Positions 8,093 to 15,746 of a stretch of 64,000 nt of DNA are shown piece by piece. How positions within the stretch are numbered: position 1 is the stretch's first letter; every line of letters begins with the position of its first letter. The stretch is from DTFZ01 sp964510055. GTDB taxonomy: Bacteria; Bacillota; Clostridia; Christensenellales; SZUA-584. The translations under genes were made by a program, and so were the position numbers. The notes beneath the pieces were generated by a model, which saw nothing but the letters and a program-made list of their open reading frames with translations, was not told where the DNA came from and searched no databases. The stretch is from contig CAZDZY010000002.1 of NCBI GenBank assembly GCA_964510055.1, positions 7,163 through 71,162 of the forward strand, given 5' to 3'.

Positions 8093-10963
8093 ATGAAGAA
8101 GTTTGTAGCATTGGTGTTATCGTTTATCATGGTATTCTCGCTGATACCATCGATCGTGCTGGCGGAAGACGATCTTTGCCCGGGTGAGAATTGTGCGTTT
8201 TACACTGAGTTTACTGATCCTAGTTGGAGTGTTCCGATTCATGGCGATTTCGATGTAACGGGTCAAAAAATGCATAAAGTTGCCGGAGTGAATGGGGACT
8301 CAGTTAAAATGTTTGAATATGATAGCACTGGGAACCGTACTGAACATATTATAGAGAGCATTGATGTAGATGATGGGCCAGTTGAAAATAGCTCTATTAT
8401 AAAAATTTATTATGCGCCGAATAAAGTAGAATTTTACGCTAAATATGATCTAAGAATGATATACATAGGAAGTGGCGATGCTGATCAACCCACTCAAATC
8501 TTACAGTATGAAGGTGCATGTGAAACTTGGATAAACGATAAAGTAGGAGATAAAGCAGATTTATGGATATATATAGATAATGTCTATAATACTTTAAATA
8601 GTAACAGTGGTAATTACGGAAATGAATTTGAGGCCTTTCCTCCGATCACCATGTCACATATTGGGTCAAGCACTCCCGCGGTGGCGTGTACAAAAGCACG
8701 GTTGGATGGAAATGGAAGGCCGCGCATAACGTATATTGGCAGTGGTACAACAGTGAATTGGCAAATTAGCGGTTCAGATATTGCGCAATTTTTTATCAAT
8801 TGTTTTTCAGAAACGCCGTTGGGAGCCATAACTCAGCAAATCGTTTGGATGGCTGTGGGCTATGCTATCGCTGAGCGTGATGAGGAACCAATATACAGAG
8901 TTTACTATGTTGATTACTATCTTTTCATTCAAAAACTAAAATCTCTGCCCCCCTTGGAATTCGATAACGATTTTTCTGGCATAGGAATCGATTACTTCTC
9001 TCTAGGTCCCGTTGGATATTCTGGATGGGGTGGGCATGTTGAGTGTGGGGATTTTTTAAGAGGTGCACCCGGCGATAATTCGGTACGCGGTTGGACGTGC
9101 ATTGATCTACCTGATTTGGATGACGGCATTAATCATAATACGGATCAAGGAACGAAGGATGCGTACTTGAAGCAGCAAGTCGAACAAAGGCATCCGCACA
9201 CATTTCCGGGCGAATACAATGCGCTTTGTTCGATGATATGCCCCGACTGCGGCTTCGGACGCAGAGACTGGCCTAATAATGGCCATCCTACATGCTGGAT
9301 GCATGCTAAAGATCAATACGAGCAATGGAAACATGTAAAGATCGACGTAGAGTGTGACATTCCAATACTAGATTGGAATGATTCATATTCTTTTAGTACC
9401 ACTAGACTGGATTGCAATTGCACAGATACTGGCAGATTTGCGGCTGATCCCAACCATATTTATACGAGTTGCGCGGACAGCATATGCGACTGCGGCTTTG
9501 AGAGAGTCCTGCCGGGCATCCCCAATTCAGACGGGCATGTGTACGATGGCTGCGAGGATATAGACTGCAACAGTATAGGGTGTACCCATGTAAGGGGCGG
9601 GTTCAACCACATCATGAGCGTACCTTACTGGTATAACGCAGAATCGCCTACGGATAATTTGTGCCAGGAATTTGAAAACTACTGCACGAGAGAGGGCTGC
9701 GATTTCACTCTGGTTTCGATGACCAGAGGCCATATCTTTACGGATTGCGAAAACCCCGTATGCAGCAGAGCAGGGTGTGGTTACGTAGGGACTCCGCTCG
9801 TACACTCCATGAGCGTACCCTACTGGTATAACGTAGAATCACCTACGGATAACGTATGCCAGAAATATGAGAATTACTGCACGAGAGAGAACTGCGAGTA
9901 CACCCTGGTTTCAATGACCAGAGGCCATTCCTATGCTGATTGCAAGGCCGATGCCTGCGACCGCAGCGGATGTACCTATAACAGGGGCACAGTACCGGGC
10001 GATCAATCTGATGCTTACGGGCATGTGTATGATGACTGCGACGACACCATATGCAACAGGTGCGATTTTGAAAGGGATCCGGCCGCCCACAGCATGAGCG
10101 TACCTTACTGGTATAACGTAGAGTCGCCTACGGCTGATGTATGCCAGAAATATGAAAACTACTGCATGAGAGAGGGCTGCGATTACACTCTGGTTTCAAT
10201 GACCAGGGGCCATTCCTATGCGGATTGCCAGATCGGCGCCTGCGACCGCAGCGGATGCACCTATAACAGGGGTACGGCAGCGGGTACCGTGCAGGATGGC
10301 GGGCATGTGTATAGTGATACCTGCACGGCTACCACATGCAACAGAGATACGTGCGGTTTTGAAAGGACTGCGCCCGGCCACAGCATGAGCGTACCTTACT
10401 GGTATAACGTGGCGTCGCCTACGTCCAGCCTATGCCAGAAATATGAAAACTACTGTACGAAAGAGGGCTGCAGCTATACCCTGGTTTCAAATACCAGAGG
10501 GCATTCCTATGCGGATTGCGCGGACCGCAGCTGCGGCCGCACCGGGTGCGGCTATACCAGGGGCGCGGTGTCGGGCTACCTGCAGAGCGGGCACGTGTAC
10601 AGTAATTATTGCACGGCTACCAATTGCAAAAGGTGCGGTTATGACAGGACCGCCCCCGGCCACTCCTATAACGTGCCTTACTGGTATAACGTAAAATCGG
10701 CCAGCGTTTGCCGGGAATACAGAAATTACTGCACGAGAACAGCCTGCAGCAACTATATAGTTGTACAGAGAGATACCACCCATTCGTACACCTATAAATG
10801 GGTCAATGTGGGAAAGGCCAGCACATGCCGAAAGTATGTCGGGACATGTTCCTCCTGCGGTTATTCCTATGTGTCCTCTTATGACTACACCCATAATCTG
10901 GTCTACATTACCAGCGGCATATACCGGTGCACCTCATGCACCTATACGGGGCCTTACGTTTAA
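8093..10963 (+). CDS. Secreted Cys-rich repeat protein (giant 2)
   Basis: 956 residues, paralogue of the gene at 5063. The signal peptide (1-25) is nearly identical in DNA and protein to that of giant 1, whereas the next 330 or so residues are unrelated and AT-rich. From about residue 370 come CxxC/GHxY repeats, including five copies of an approximately 95-residue unit that starts with VPYWYNV and contains NYCTREGC. The Cys/His spacing suggests metal-stabilised mini-domains on an extended stalk. The start is ATG 8093 with GGAGG seven bases upstream. No sortase signal or terminal membrane helix is seen, so the protein is probably released or held non-covalently. Function unknown. Confidence 0.75.
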   Translation: MKKFVALVLSFIMVFSLIPSIVLAEDDLCPGENCAFYTEFTDPSWSVPIHGDFDVTGQKMHKVAGVNGDSVKMFEYDSTGNRTEHIIESIDVDDGPVENSSIIKIYYAPNKVEFYAKYDLRMIYIGSGDADQPTQILQYEGACETWINDKVGDKADLWIYIDNVYNTLNSNSGNYGNEFEAFPPITMSHIGSSTPAVACTKARLDGNGRPRITYIGSGTTVNWQISGSDIAQFFINCFSETPLGAITQQIVWMAVGYAIAERDEEPIYRVYYVDYYLFIQKLKSLPPLEFDNDFSGIGIDYFSLGPVGYSGWGGHVECGDFLRGAPGDNSVRGWTCIDLPDLDDGINHNTDQGTKDAYLKQQVEQRHPHTFPGEYNALCSMICPDCGFGRRDWPNNGHPTCWMHAKDQYEQWKHVKIDVECDIPILDWNDSYSFSTTRLDCNCTDTGRFAADPNHIYTSCADSICDCGFERVLPGIPNSDGHVYDGCEDIDCNSIGCTHVRGGFNHIMSVPYWYNAESPTDNLCQEFENYCTREGCDFTLVSMTRGHIFTDCENPVCSRAGCGYVGTPLVHSMSVPYWYNVESPTDNVCQKYENYCTRENCEYTLVSMTRGHSYADCKADACDRSGCTYNRGTVPGDQSDAYGHVYDDCDDTICNRCDFERDPAAHSMSVPYWYNVESPTADVCQKYENYCMREGCDYTLVSMTRGHSYADCQIGACDRSGCTYNRGTAAGTVQDGGHVYSDTCTATTCNRDTCGFERTAPGHSMSVPYWYNVASPTSSLCQKYENYCTKEGCSYTLVSNTRGHSYADCADRSCGRTGCGYTRGAVSGYLQSGHVYSNYCTATNCKRCGYDRTAPGHSYNVPYWYNVKSASVCREYRNYCTRTACSNYIVVQRDTTHSYTYKWVNVGKASTCRKYVGTCSSCGYSYVSSYDYTHNLVYITSGIYRCTSCTYTGPYV
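9600..10795 (+). repeat. Five in-gene tandem units (VPYWYNV repeat)
   Basis: Units begin near 9604, 9803, 10087, 10379 and 10661. Each encodes VPYWYN(V/A), then C-Q-x3-N-Y-C-x4-C, then GHSYADC, CxxC and GHVY. DNA identity between neighbours is high, which points to recent unequal recombination. The last copy is shortened. Confidence 0.8.
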
Positions 10964-11011
10964 TTGTATAGCAGCTCCCGCACTGCCATAGAAGAATACT
11001 GAATATTACCT

Positions 11012-11039
11012 AAAAAGCCGCACGCAAGTGCGGCTTTTT
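11012..11039 (+). terminator. Intrinsic terminator after giant 2
   Basis: AAAAAGCCGCAC / GTGCGGCTTTTT around a GCAA loop; the A and T tracts allow termination in both directions. Confidence 0.85.
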
Positions 11040-11076
11040 CTTGTCTAAATATTTATACATTTTTTCTAAATACCTG

Positions 11077-11203
11077 TTGACAAATGGAAATAACGGCAGT
11101 AATATTACTCCATCAGATAGTACTCTATCTCGCAGTGCACTGCGTTTCAGAGCACTGTCTGAAAGAGTACAATGAGTTGTTCCCGGAAACTTTGTTTTCC
11201 GGG
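11077..11203 (+). promoter_or_regulatory. PadR operon promoter and nested palindromic operator
   Basis: TTGACA (11077-11082), a 17-base spacer and TAATAT (11100-11105) form a strong sigma-A promoter. Just downstream lie nested dyads: outer arms GTACTCT/AGAGTAC at 11120 and 11164, a perfect 14-base palindrome CGCAGTGCACTGCG (11131-11144), and TTCAGA/TCTGAA (11146-11163). A further stem, CCCGGAAA/TTTCCGGG, follows at 11182-11203. PadR-family regulators usually control their own operons through such dyads. Confidence 0.6.
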
Positions 11204-11225
11204 TGCTTGAAAGAAAGGTGAGAGT

Positions 11226-11561
11226 ATGATCAGCAGCGATATTATCAGAGGTCACCTTGACCCGATCATCCTGCGCCTGATACTTGAAAAAGACCGGTAC
11301 GGGTACGAGATCAGCAAAGAGATAAGCGCCCGCACGCAAGACCGCTTCCAGATCAAAGAGGCCACGCTTTACGCGGTGTTCCAGCGCCTCGAGAAGAAGA
11401 GCCTTATAAGCTCGTATGAAGGCGACGTTTCCCTGGGCGGCAAGCGGAGGTACTACAGCGTAACGCCATTGGGGCGCGCGTTTTTCCGGGAAGAAGTAGA
11501 GGAATGGCGCAAGACTAAAGAGATCATCGATATTTTTATGGAATTGGAGGAGCAAAAATGA
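11226..11561 (+). CDS. PadR-family transcriptional regulator
   Basis: 111 residues with the PadR winged-helix layout: DPIILRLILEKDRYGYEISKEI, then KEATLYAVFQRLEKKSLI (recognition helix region), then KRRYYSVTPLGRAFF (wing). It is a short PadR with only a brief C-terminal helix for dimerisation. It is the first gene of a three-gene operon; its stop overlaps the next start (ATGA), and a palindrome-rich operator lies upstream. PadR repressors commonly respond to envelope-active or aromatic compounds; the ligand here is unknown. Confidence 0.9.
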   Translation: MISSDIIRGHLDPIILRLILEKDRYGYEISKEISARTQDRFQIKEATLYAVFQRLEKKSLISSYEGDVSLGGKRRYYSVTPLGRAFFREEVEEWRKTKEIIDIFMELEEQK

Positions 11562-11968
11562 AATCTATTCAGGAGCATGTGGATTCGCTGTTCCGGGATA
11601 TACCCGACAGCGAGCGCAAGGAGTCTCTTAAAAGAGAGATCGTCGCTAACCTTCAGGAAAAGGTGAACGACCTTATGGCAAAGGGCAAAGAGGAAGAGGA
11701 CGCTATAAACCGCGCAATAGTGGAGTTTGGGGATATAAGCGACATACGTGACGAGCTTCGAAACCAGCAGCTGCTGCCTCTTAAAAAGAGCAGCGCCGGT
11801 ATACAGCTCGGGTTCTCTATAGTGGGCAGCCTGCTCATTATGGCTCTGGTGATTTTTATCAACCTGTATGTTGCGCCTGGCTTCCTTTGGTGCGTATTCC
11901 CGATATTCGGGGTGATGTGGTGGCCGCTCGCTATGTTTTTCCGCTGGCTCAAGTACAGGAAGCAGTAA
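11558..11968 (+). CDS. Permease-prefix/DUF1700-like protein with one two-TM unit
   Basis: 136 residues. The first 70 or so form the soluble helical domain typical of PadR partners (DIRDEL end, AIVEFGD motif), a DUF1700/permease-prefix type. The C-terminal 55 residues form a two-helix hairpin ending WCVFPIFGVMWWPLAMFF. That hairpin is the same unit repeated ten times in the next gene. It overlaps the PadR gene by four bases. Partners of this kind sit in the membrane and often modulate envelope stress responses; this is inference from context. Confidence 0.75.
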   Translation: MKSIQEHVDSLFRDIPDSERKESLKREIVANLQEKVNDLMAKGKEEEDAINRAIVEFGDISDIRDELRNQQLLPLKKSSAGIQLGFSIVGSLLIMALVIFINLYVAPGFLWCVFPIFGVMWWPLAMFFRWLKYRKQ

Positions 11969-11981
11969 AGGGGGCAAAACG

Positions 11982-13550
11982 ATGAAAAAAAGTTACGCAA
12001 CCCCCTTCGCCATAGCCGGCGTAATAATGACCGCGGCGCTGCTCGCCGTGACCAACCTTATAACTACGCCGGAAACGTTATGGTGCATCTACCCCATATA
12101 CGCCGTCGCCTGGTGGCCCATTGGCGTAGCCCTGTGCCGCGCGAAGCATTACTTCGCTTTCGCGGCAGCGGGGAGCCTGCTGACTATGGCGTTCCTCGCA
12201 GCAGTCAATATGCTGGCATCGCCGGGACATCTGAGGTTCCTTTACACTGTGCCGCCGCTGCTGTTCTTCCCCGCGGGAGTATATTTTAAGGACAAGATGC
12301 AGTCGTTAGCCGTAGCGTTATCATTCAGCGTTATCATCATAGCATACTACGCAGTCATCAATATAATGCTTACGCCGGGGCACGTTTGGGCCATATATCC
12401 GATATACCTTACTTTATGGTGGCCGGTGTCGCTGTATTTTACAAGCAAAGGTCAGTACAAAGCGTTCTCCGTTGCGGGCGCAGTTATGACGATAGCATTC
12501 TTCATCGCTTCGAACCTGTTAGAGACCGCTTTCCCCTGGGCGCTGTTCGCGTGCTTCCCTGTTCTTTGGTGGCCGGTAGCAATGTATTTCGGCAAAAAAA
12601 TGGGAGGGTTAAAATTCTCAATATTCTGCTCGATATGCACGCTGCTTTGGTACGGCGCTCTCAATATATTTATCGCCCCCGGAAGCCCGTGGGTAATGTT
12701 CGTCGCGTTCGCGCTTGCCTGGTGGGTGCTGTCGGTGTTCTTTTACGGTCGGCAGCGGCCGCATGTATACGCCGCAGTCATGAGCGTAATAAGCATAGCG
12801 TTCTTCATAGCGGTCAACGCGATATACTCGCCCGGTGCGATATGGGCCTTCTACCCCGCTTTCGCGATTTTGTGGTGGCCCGTAACGCTGCTGTTCGCCA
12901 AGTATCACGCATGGCGCGGATACGCTTTTACCGCGAGCGCCATGACCATAGGCTTCCTCGCCGCGGTCAACGTGATCACGTCCCCCTCTTACCCGTGGAG
13001 CGTGTTCCCCGCTTTGGGGATACTCTGGTGGCCGCTGGCCACGTGCTTTAAAGGAAGGCATAAGCCTTTCGGCTTTTCGATAGCGGCTGTGATACTCATC
13101 GCCGCGACGCTGGCGGCTGTAAACCTTATAACGTCGCCCGGTATCCTCTGGTGCGTTTTCACCGTACCGGCTCTCCTTTGGTGGCCGCTGGCGGCCGGGT
13201 TCGCAGGAAAACACAAGCCTTTCGGCTTTGCGATCTTAGGCGCCCTGCTCGCTATAGGAACGCTTGTCGCTATAAACCTGATCACTTCCCCGTCGTTCCT
13301 GTGGAGCGTATTCGCCGCACTCGGCATACTATGGTGGCCGGCGGCAGTGCTGTTCGCGAAAAAGAAGAGCCCGCTCGGGCTCTCGATCGCGGGCAGCATG
13401 CTCGCAATGGCGCTGCTGGCAGCGATAAACTTCATGACGTCGCCGGGATTCCCGTGGTGCGTGTTCCCGCTGTTCGGCATACTGTGGTGGCCGCTCAGCG
13501 TGTATTTTCACGTGACGCGCAAGCGCAGGTTTGCGGAGCAGAAAGCGTGA
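11982..13550 (+). CDS. Integral membrane protein of ten tandem two-TM units
   Basis: 522 residues, almost wholly hydrophobic, built of ten units of about 50 residues. Each has helix one ending (A/V)N-x-I/L-x-(S/T)P, a turn PG-x-(L/P)W, helix two ending LWWP, and a short basic loop such as KGRHKPFG. About twenty membrane helices are predicted. The unit resembles the small 2TM domain and matches the C-terminus of the preceding gene. Units 7-10 are most alike. It lies 13 bases downstream of the DUF1700-like gene in the PadR operon. No transporter motif or charged pore residues are evident. Function unknown. Confidence 0.75.
   Translation: MKKSYATPFAIAGVIMTAALLAVTNLITTPETLWCIYPIYAVAWWPIGVALCRAKHYFAFAAAGSLLTMAFLAAVNMLASPGHLRFLYTVPPLLFFPAGVYFKDKMQSLAVALSFSVIIIAYYAVINIMLTPGHVWAIYPIYLTLWWPVSLYFTSKGQYKAFSVAGAVMTIAFFIASNLLETAFPWALFACFPVLWWPVAMYFGKKMGGLKFSIFCSICTLLWYGALNIFIAPGSPWVMFVAFALAWWVLSVFFYGRQRPHVYAAVMSVISIAFFIAVNAIYSPGAIWAFYPAFAILWWPVTLLFAKYHAWRGYAFTASAMTIGFLAAVNVITSPSYPWSVFPALGILWWPLATCFKGRHKPFGFSIAAVILIAATLAAVNLITSPGILWCVFTVPALLWWPLAAGFAGKHKPFGFAILGALLAIGTLVAINLITSPSFLWSVFAALGILWWPAAVLFAKKKSPLGLSIAGSMLAMALLAAINFMTSPGFPWCVFPLFGILWWPLSVYFHVTRKRRFAEQKA
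11985..13530 (+). repeat. Ten tandem ~153-bp coding units
   Basis: Boundaries fall roughly every 150-156 bases, each marked by a codon run for WWP. Copies 1-6 are diverged and copies 7-10 close in sequence, which suggests stepwise duplication with younger units at the 3' end. Confidence 0.8.
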
Positions 13551-13581
13551 CGCAAAAGCATTTTCTTAATCACTTTAATGC

Positions 13582-13612
13582 AGAGGGACGGCCGTAAATC
13601 GGCCATCCCTCT
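13582..13612 (+). terminator. Terminator of the PadR operon
   Basis: AGAGGGACGGCCG / CGGCCATCCCTCT stem with a four-base loop, followed by a moderately T-rich tail. Confidence 0.75.
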
Positions 13613-13671
13613 GTTCATTTATTTATAACGTTAATCTTTGTCATAGTTATGGTACTAATCATATATAGCTG

Positions 13672-13708
13672 TGTCGAATCTTGACATTTAATGAAATACT
13701 GGTATGAT
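13672..13708 (+). promoter_or_regulatory. Promoter with Spo0A-box match directly upstream
   Basis: TGTCGAA at 13672-13678 abuts TTGACA (13681-13686); TATGAT (13703-13708) follows after a 16-base spacer. It drives the gene at 13740. Confidence 0.6.
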
Positions 13709-13739
13709 TGATATAAAAATACATTAAGGAGCAATATAA

Positions 13740-14522
13740 ATGTCTGTTATACCGGTCATAATCCCAAAGACACGGAAAGGACTCATAATTCTTTTAGCCG
13801 TACTGTTCGTTATCTGCGCAGGCGCAGCCGTATTCACGTATTTTTCCTGGTCGTCAGACCAGCAGGCGCTCAAAACAAGCGGGCAGCCCGACTTCAATAC
13901 GCTGTCTGAAGCCGACTTAAAAGGCGGCCTCATAGTTAAAGGCACTATAGACATAGCTCTCGACGCGTACGTCGAGGATTATGAAACTACCGTCGGCATA
14001 CGTTTTTCCGACAACAGCGAGGCGCTGTATTATCTCGTTCCTATATACGACATGGATAAGGACGGCTACATAACCTTTAAGTATCTGATAACATATAAGG
14101 CCGAACCCAAAGATTTTGACGCGATGAATGATATCGCAACGAATTTCTGGAACGGCGGGGCCGAGCTCAAAACGCTCACAATCGATAACGCGAAGATAGT
14201 CGATCTTCCCGCCGAAAACAAACGTCTTTTTGCCGAATGGGCCTCCACTCCCAACTATTACGAAGGGGGATCGTTTTATGACTGGTGCGCCGAGACGCTT
14301 GCTTTCGGAACTGACGACAGGGCAGCCATAGAATCAAAGTTCGTTCCCTATATGATACAAAAGACGGCCACCGCAGGCACAGACCCTGTGGTCATGTGGA
14401 TACTCGCAGGAGCCGCGGGGCTTTGCCTGATAATACTCGCAGTGGTGCTAATTCGCAAGAAGCCGATAAGCGGTGTAGCAAATAACACCGGCGACCCGGA
14501 TATCATGAGGCCGATGCAATAG
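13740..14522 (+). CDS. Hypothetical two-TM protein with extracytoplasmic domain
   Basis: 260 residues. A TM helix at about 16-36 and another at about 218-240 flank an extracytoplasmic domain of about 180 residues containing GGLIVKGTIDIALDAY and YYLVPIYDMDKDGYI. The layout resembles DUF6709-type clostridial proteins, though I am unsure of that family. The C-tail is short and polar. AAGGAG lies upstream of the ATG. The gene has its own promoter and terminator, so it is monocistronic. Function unknown. Confidence 0.7.
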   Translation: MSVIPVIIPKTRKGLIILLAVLFVICAGAAVFTYFSWSSDQQALKTSGQPDFNTLSEADLKGGLIVKGTIDIALDAYVEDYETTVGIRFSDNSEALYYLVPIYDMDKDGYITFKYLITYKAEPKDFDAMNDIATNFWNGGAELKTLTIDNAKIVDLPAENKRLFAEWASTPNYYEGGSFYDWCAETLAFGTDDRAAIESKFVPYMIQKTATAGTDPVVMWILAGAAGLCLIILAVVLIRKKPISGVANNTGDPDIMRPMQ

Positions 14523-14557
14523 AAGTCTGGGAATAACACTGAAATGAAACTTAGTAA

Positions 14558-14585
14558 AGGGACGGCCGAGAGGCCGTCCCTTTTT
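14558..14585 (+). terminator. Terminator after the 13740 gene
   Basis: GGGACGGCC GAGA GGCCGTCCC followed by TTTTT. Confidence 0.9.
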
Positions 14586-14603
14586 GTATACAATAGTGTA
14601 ACC

Positions 14604-14631
14604 TTGACATATATACATTATAAGGTAAGAT
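14604..14631 (+). promoter_or_regulatory. Orphan plus-strand promoter
   Basis: TTGACA (14604-14609) and TAAGAT (14626-14631) are 16 bases apart, but no plus-strand gene follows before 15747. Transcription from here would run antisense to the truncated DUF2207 gene. Confidence 0.35.
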
Positions 14632-14760
14632 TATATATAAATATATAAAAATTAGCCGAATCATGCCGCTTGCTGCGGGCATTGCCCCGAAACCAACACA
14701 GAACGTAACATTAAAGAGAGACGGCGATGTCCCTCTTATTTATTCTTATAGAAATGATCA

Positions 14761-15522
14761 TTATCCAAGCAGCGCATATATAAACGCTCTCAGCGCTATA
14801 TCCAGCATCCATCCGGGAAGTTTGAGGGGTTTTGCGAAATACCCTTCTGGCAGTTCGATGCGCATCGTAATGCCCTCGTAAGGCTCAAGATGCTGTATAT
14901 TGCCGTTGACGGTATTCCCGTCTACAGTATATGTAAGCTTAGCCGGATCGTATCCCATAACGCCGGGCGCCCCTGCTGAGAACCCGATCTTGCCCCCATC
15001 GAATCCTTTGGGCAGCGTAACCGAAAACGTCATATTATCGATAGGCGTATCCCAGCCGGAGCCTATTATATTGTAATAGACCTCGTCAAAACTGTCGGCA
15101 CCGTCGTCTCCGAATCTCAATTTATATGAAATACGGTAAGTCTGGTCACCGATCACATACCGGTCGGCGCTGCCTATCTTTATCGATACGGTCTCACTGT
15201 CGTCCTGCACGGTGAATTCCCAGCCCTCGACGTTAACGTCGCTGACGCTTGAAGGAACGATGGTGGTGATGCTTTCCCCATTCGGGCCTGTACGCGTCAT
15301 CTCCCCGTTTATCGGGATATCGCGGTATATTCCATGCCTTTCTTCGTTAAAGCGGACTTTTATAACTTCGGTTATGTAGTATACGTTATTTTCAGAGATT
15401 ACAACCTTAACGTCGTATCCCGTTACCACGCACCCCCCAGCCGGCTGCGCCCATGCGCTCCACGGCGTCACAATCGCGCATAGCAGCGCCGCGCAGATAA
15501 GCGCTATTACCGCTTTTTTCAT
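14761..15522 (-). CDS. Truncated DUF2207 protein
   Basis: 253 residues, clearly paralogous to the gene at the left edge: shared ISENNVY, HGIYRDIP, DEVYYNI and MRIELP-GYF. It keeps the signal peptide (1-26) and the extracytoplasmic domain but stops inside what would be the first membrane helix (LPGWMLDIALRAFIYALLG). The cytoplasmic and C-terminal membrane parts of the family are absent. GGAG precedes the ATG. It may be a real secreted or tail-anchored short form, or a gene losing its 3' half. Confidence 0.7.
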   Translation of the reverse strand: MKKAVIALICAALLCAIVTPWSAWAQPAGGCVVTGYDVKVVISENNVYYITEVIKVRFNEERHGIYRDIPINGEMTRTGPNGESITTIVPSSVSDVNVEGWEFTVQDDSETVSIKIGSADRYVIGDQTYRISYKLRFGDDGADSFDEVYYNIIGSGWDTPIDNMTFSVTLPKGFDGGKIGFSAGAPGVMGYDPAKLTYTVDGNTVNGNIQHLEPYEGITMRIELPEGYFAKPLKLPGWMLDIALRAFIYALLG

Positions 15523-15680
15523 ATCCGACGCTCCTTCCGGTTAAATTCATTCATGCCGTAATGATATAATTTTATTCTATTATATTCAAGCAGAGTTTTG
15601 TTTTGGCTTTCCATCTGCCGGAATATTATTTGCCCCAACCGGAAAATCATATAATCGTCCTAAAAAAGCCATCCTCTGCC

Positions 15681-15709
15681 TTGACATTACATACCATGTT
15701 TCTTATACT
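15681..15709 (+). promoter_or_regulatory. Promoter of the L,D-transpeptidase gene
   Basis: TTGACA (15681-15686), 17-base spacer, TATACT (15704-15709). Its position supports the GTG start at 15747 over the upstream ATG at 15603. Confidence 0.75.
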
Positions 15710-15746
15710 TTTAATAGATATCAGGACTTCTGGCGGAGGTATATTC

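Noticed and set aside
9600..10795. CRISPR-like regularity
   Set aside because: Units are coding, in frame, about 285 bases long and lack uniform short repeats with unique spacers.
14663..14881. 72-codon frame after the orphan promoter at 14604
   Set aside because: Mostly antisense to the DUF2207 gene, no ribosome site, no recognisable protein features.
15603..15746. Upstream ATG for the L,D-transpeptidase
   Set aside because: Lies before the promoter at 15681-15709 and would bury the signal peptide; GTG 15747 has GGAGG.
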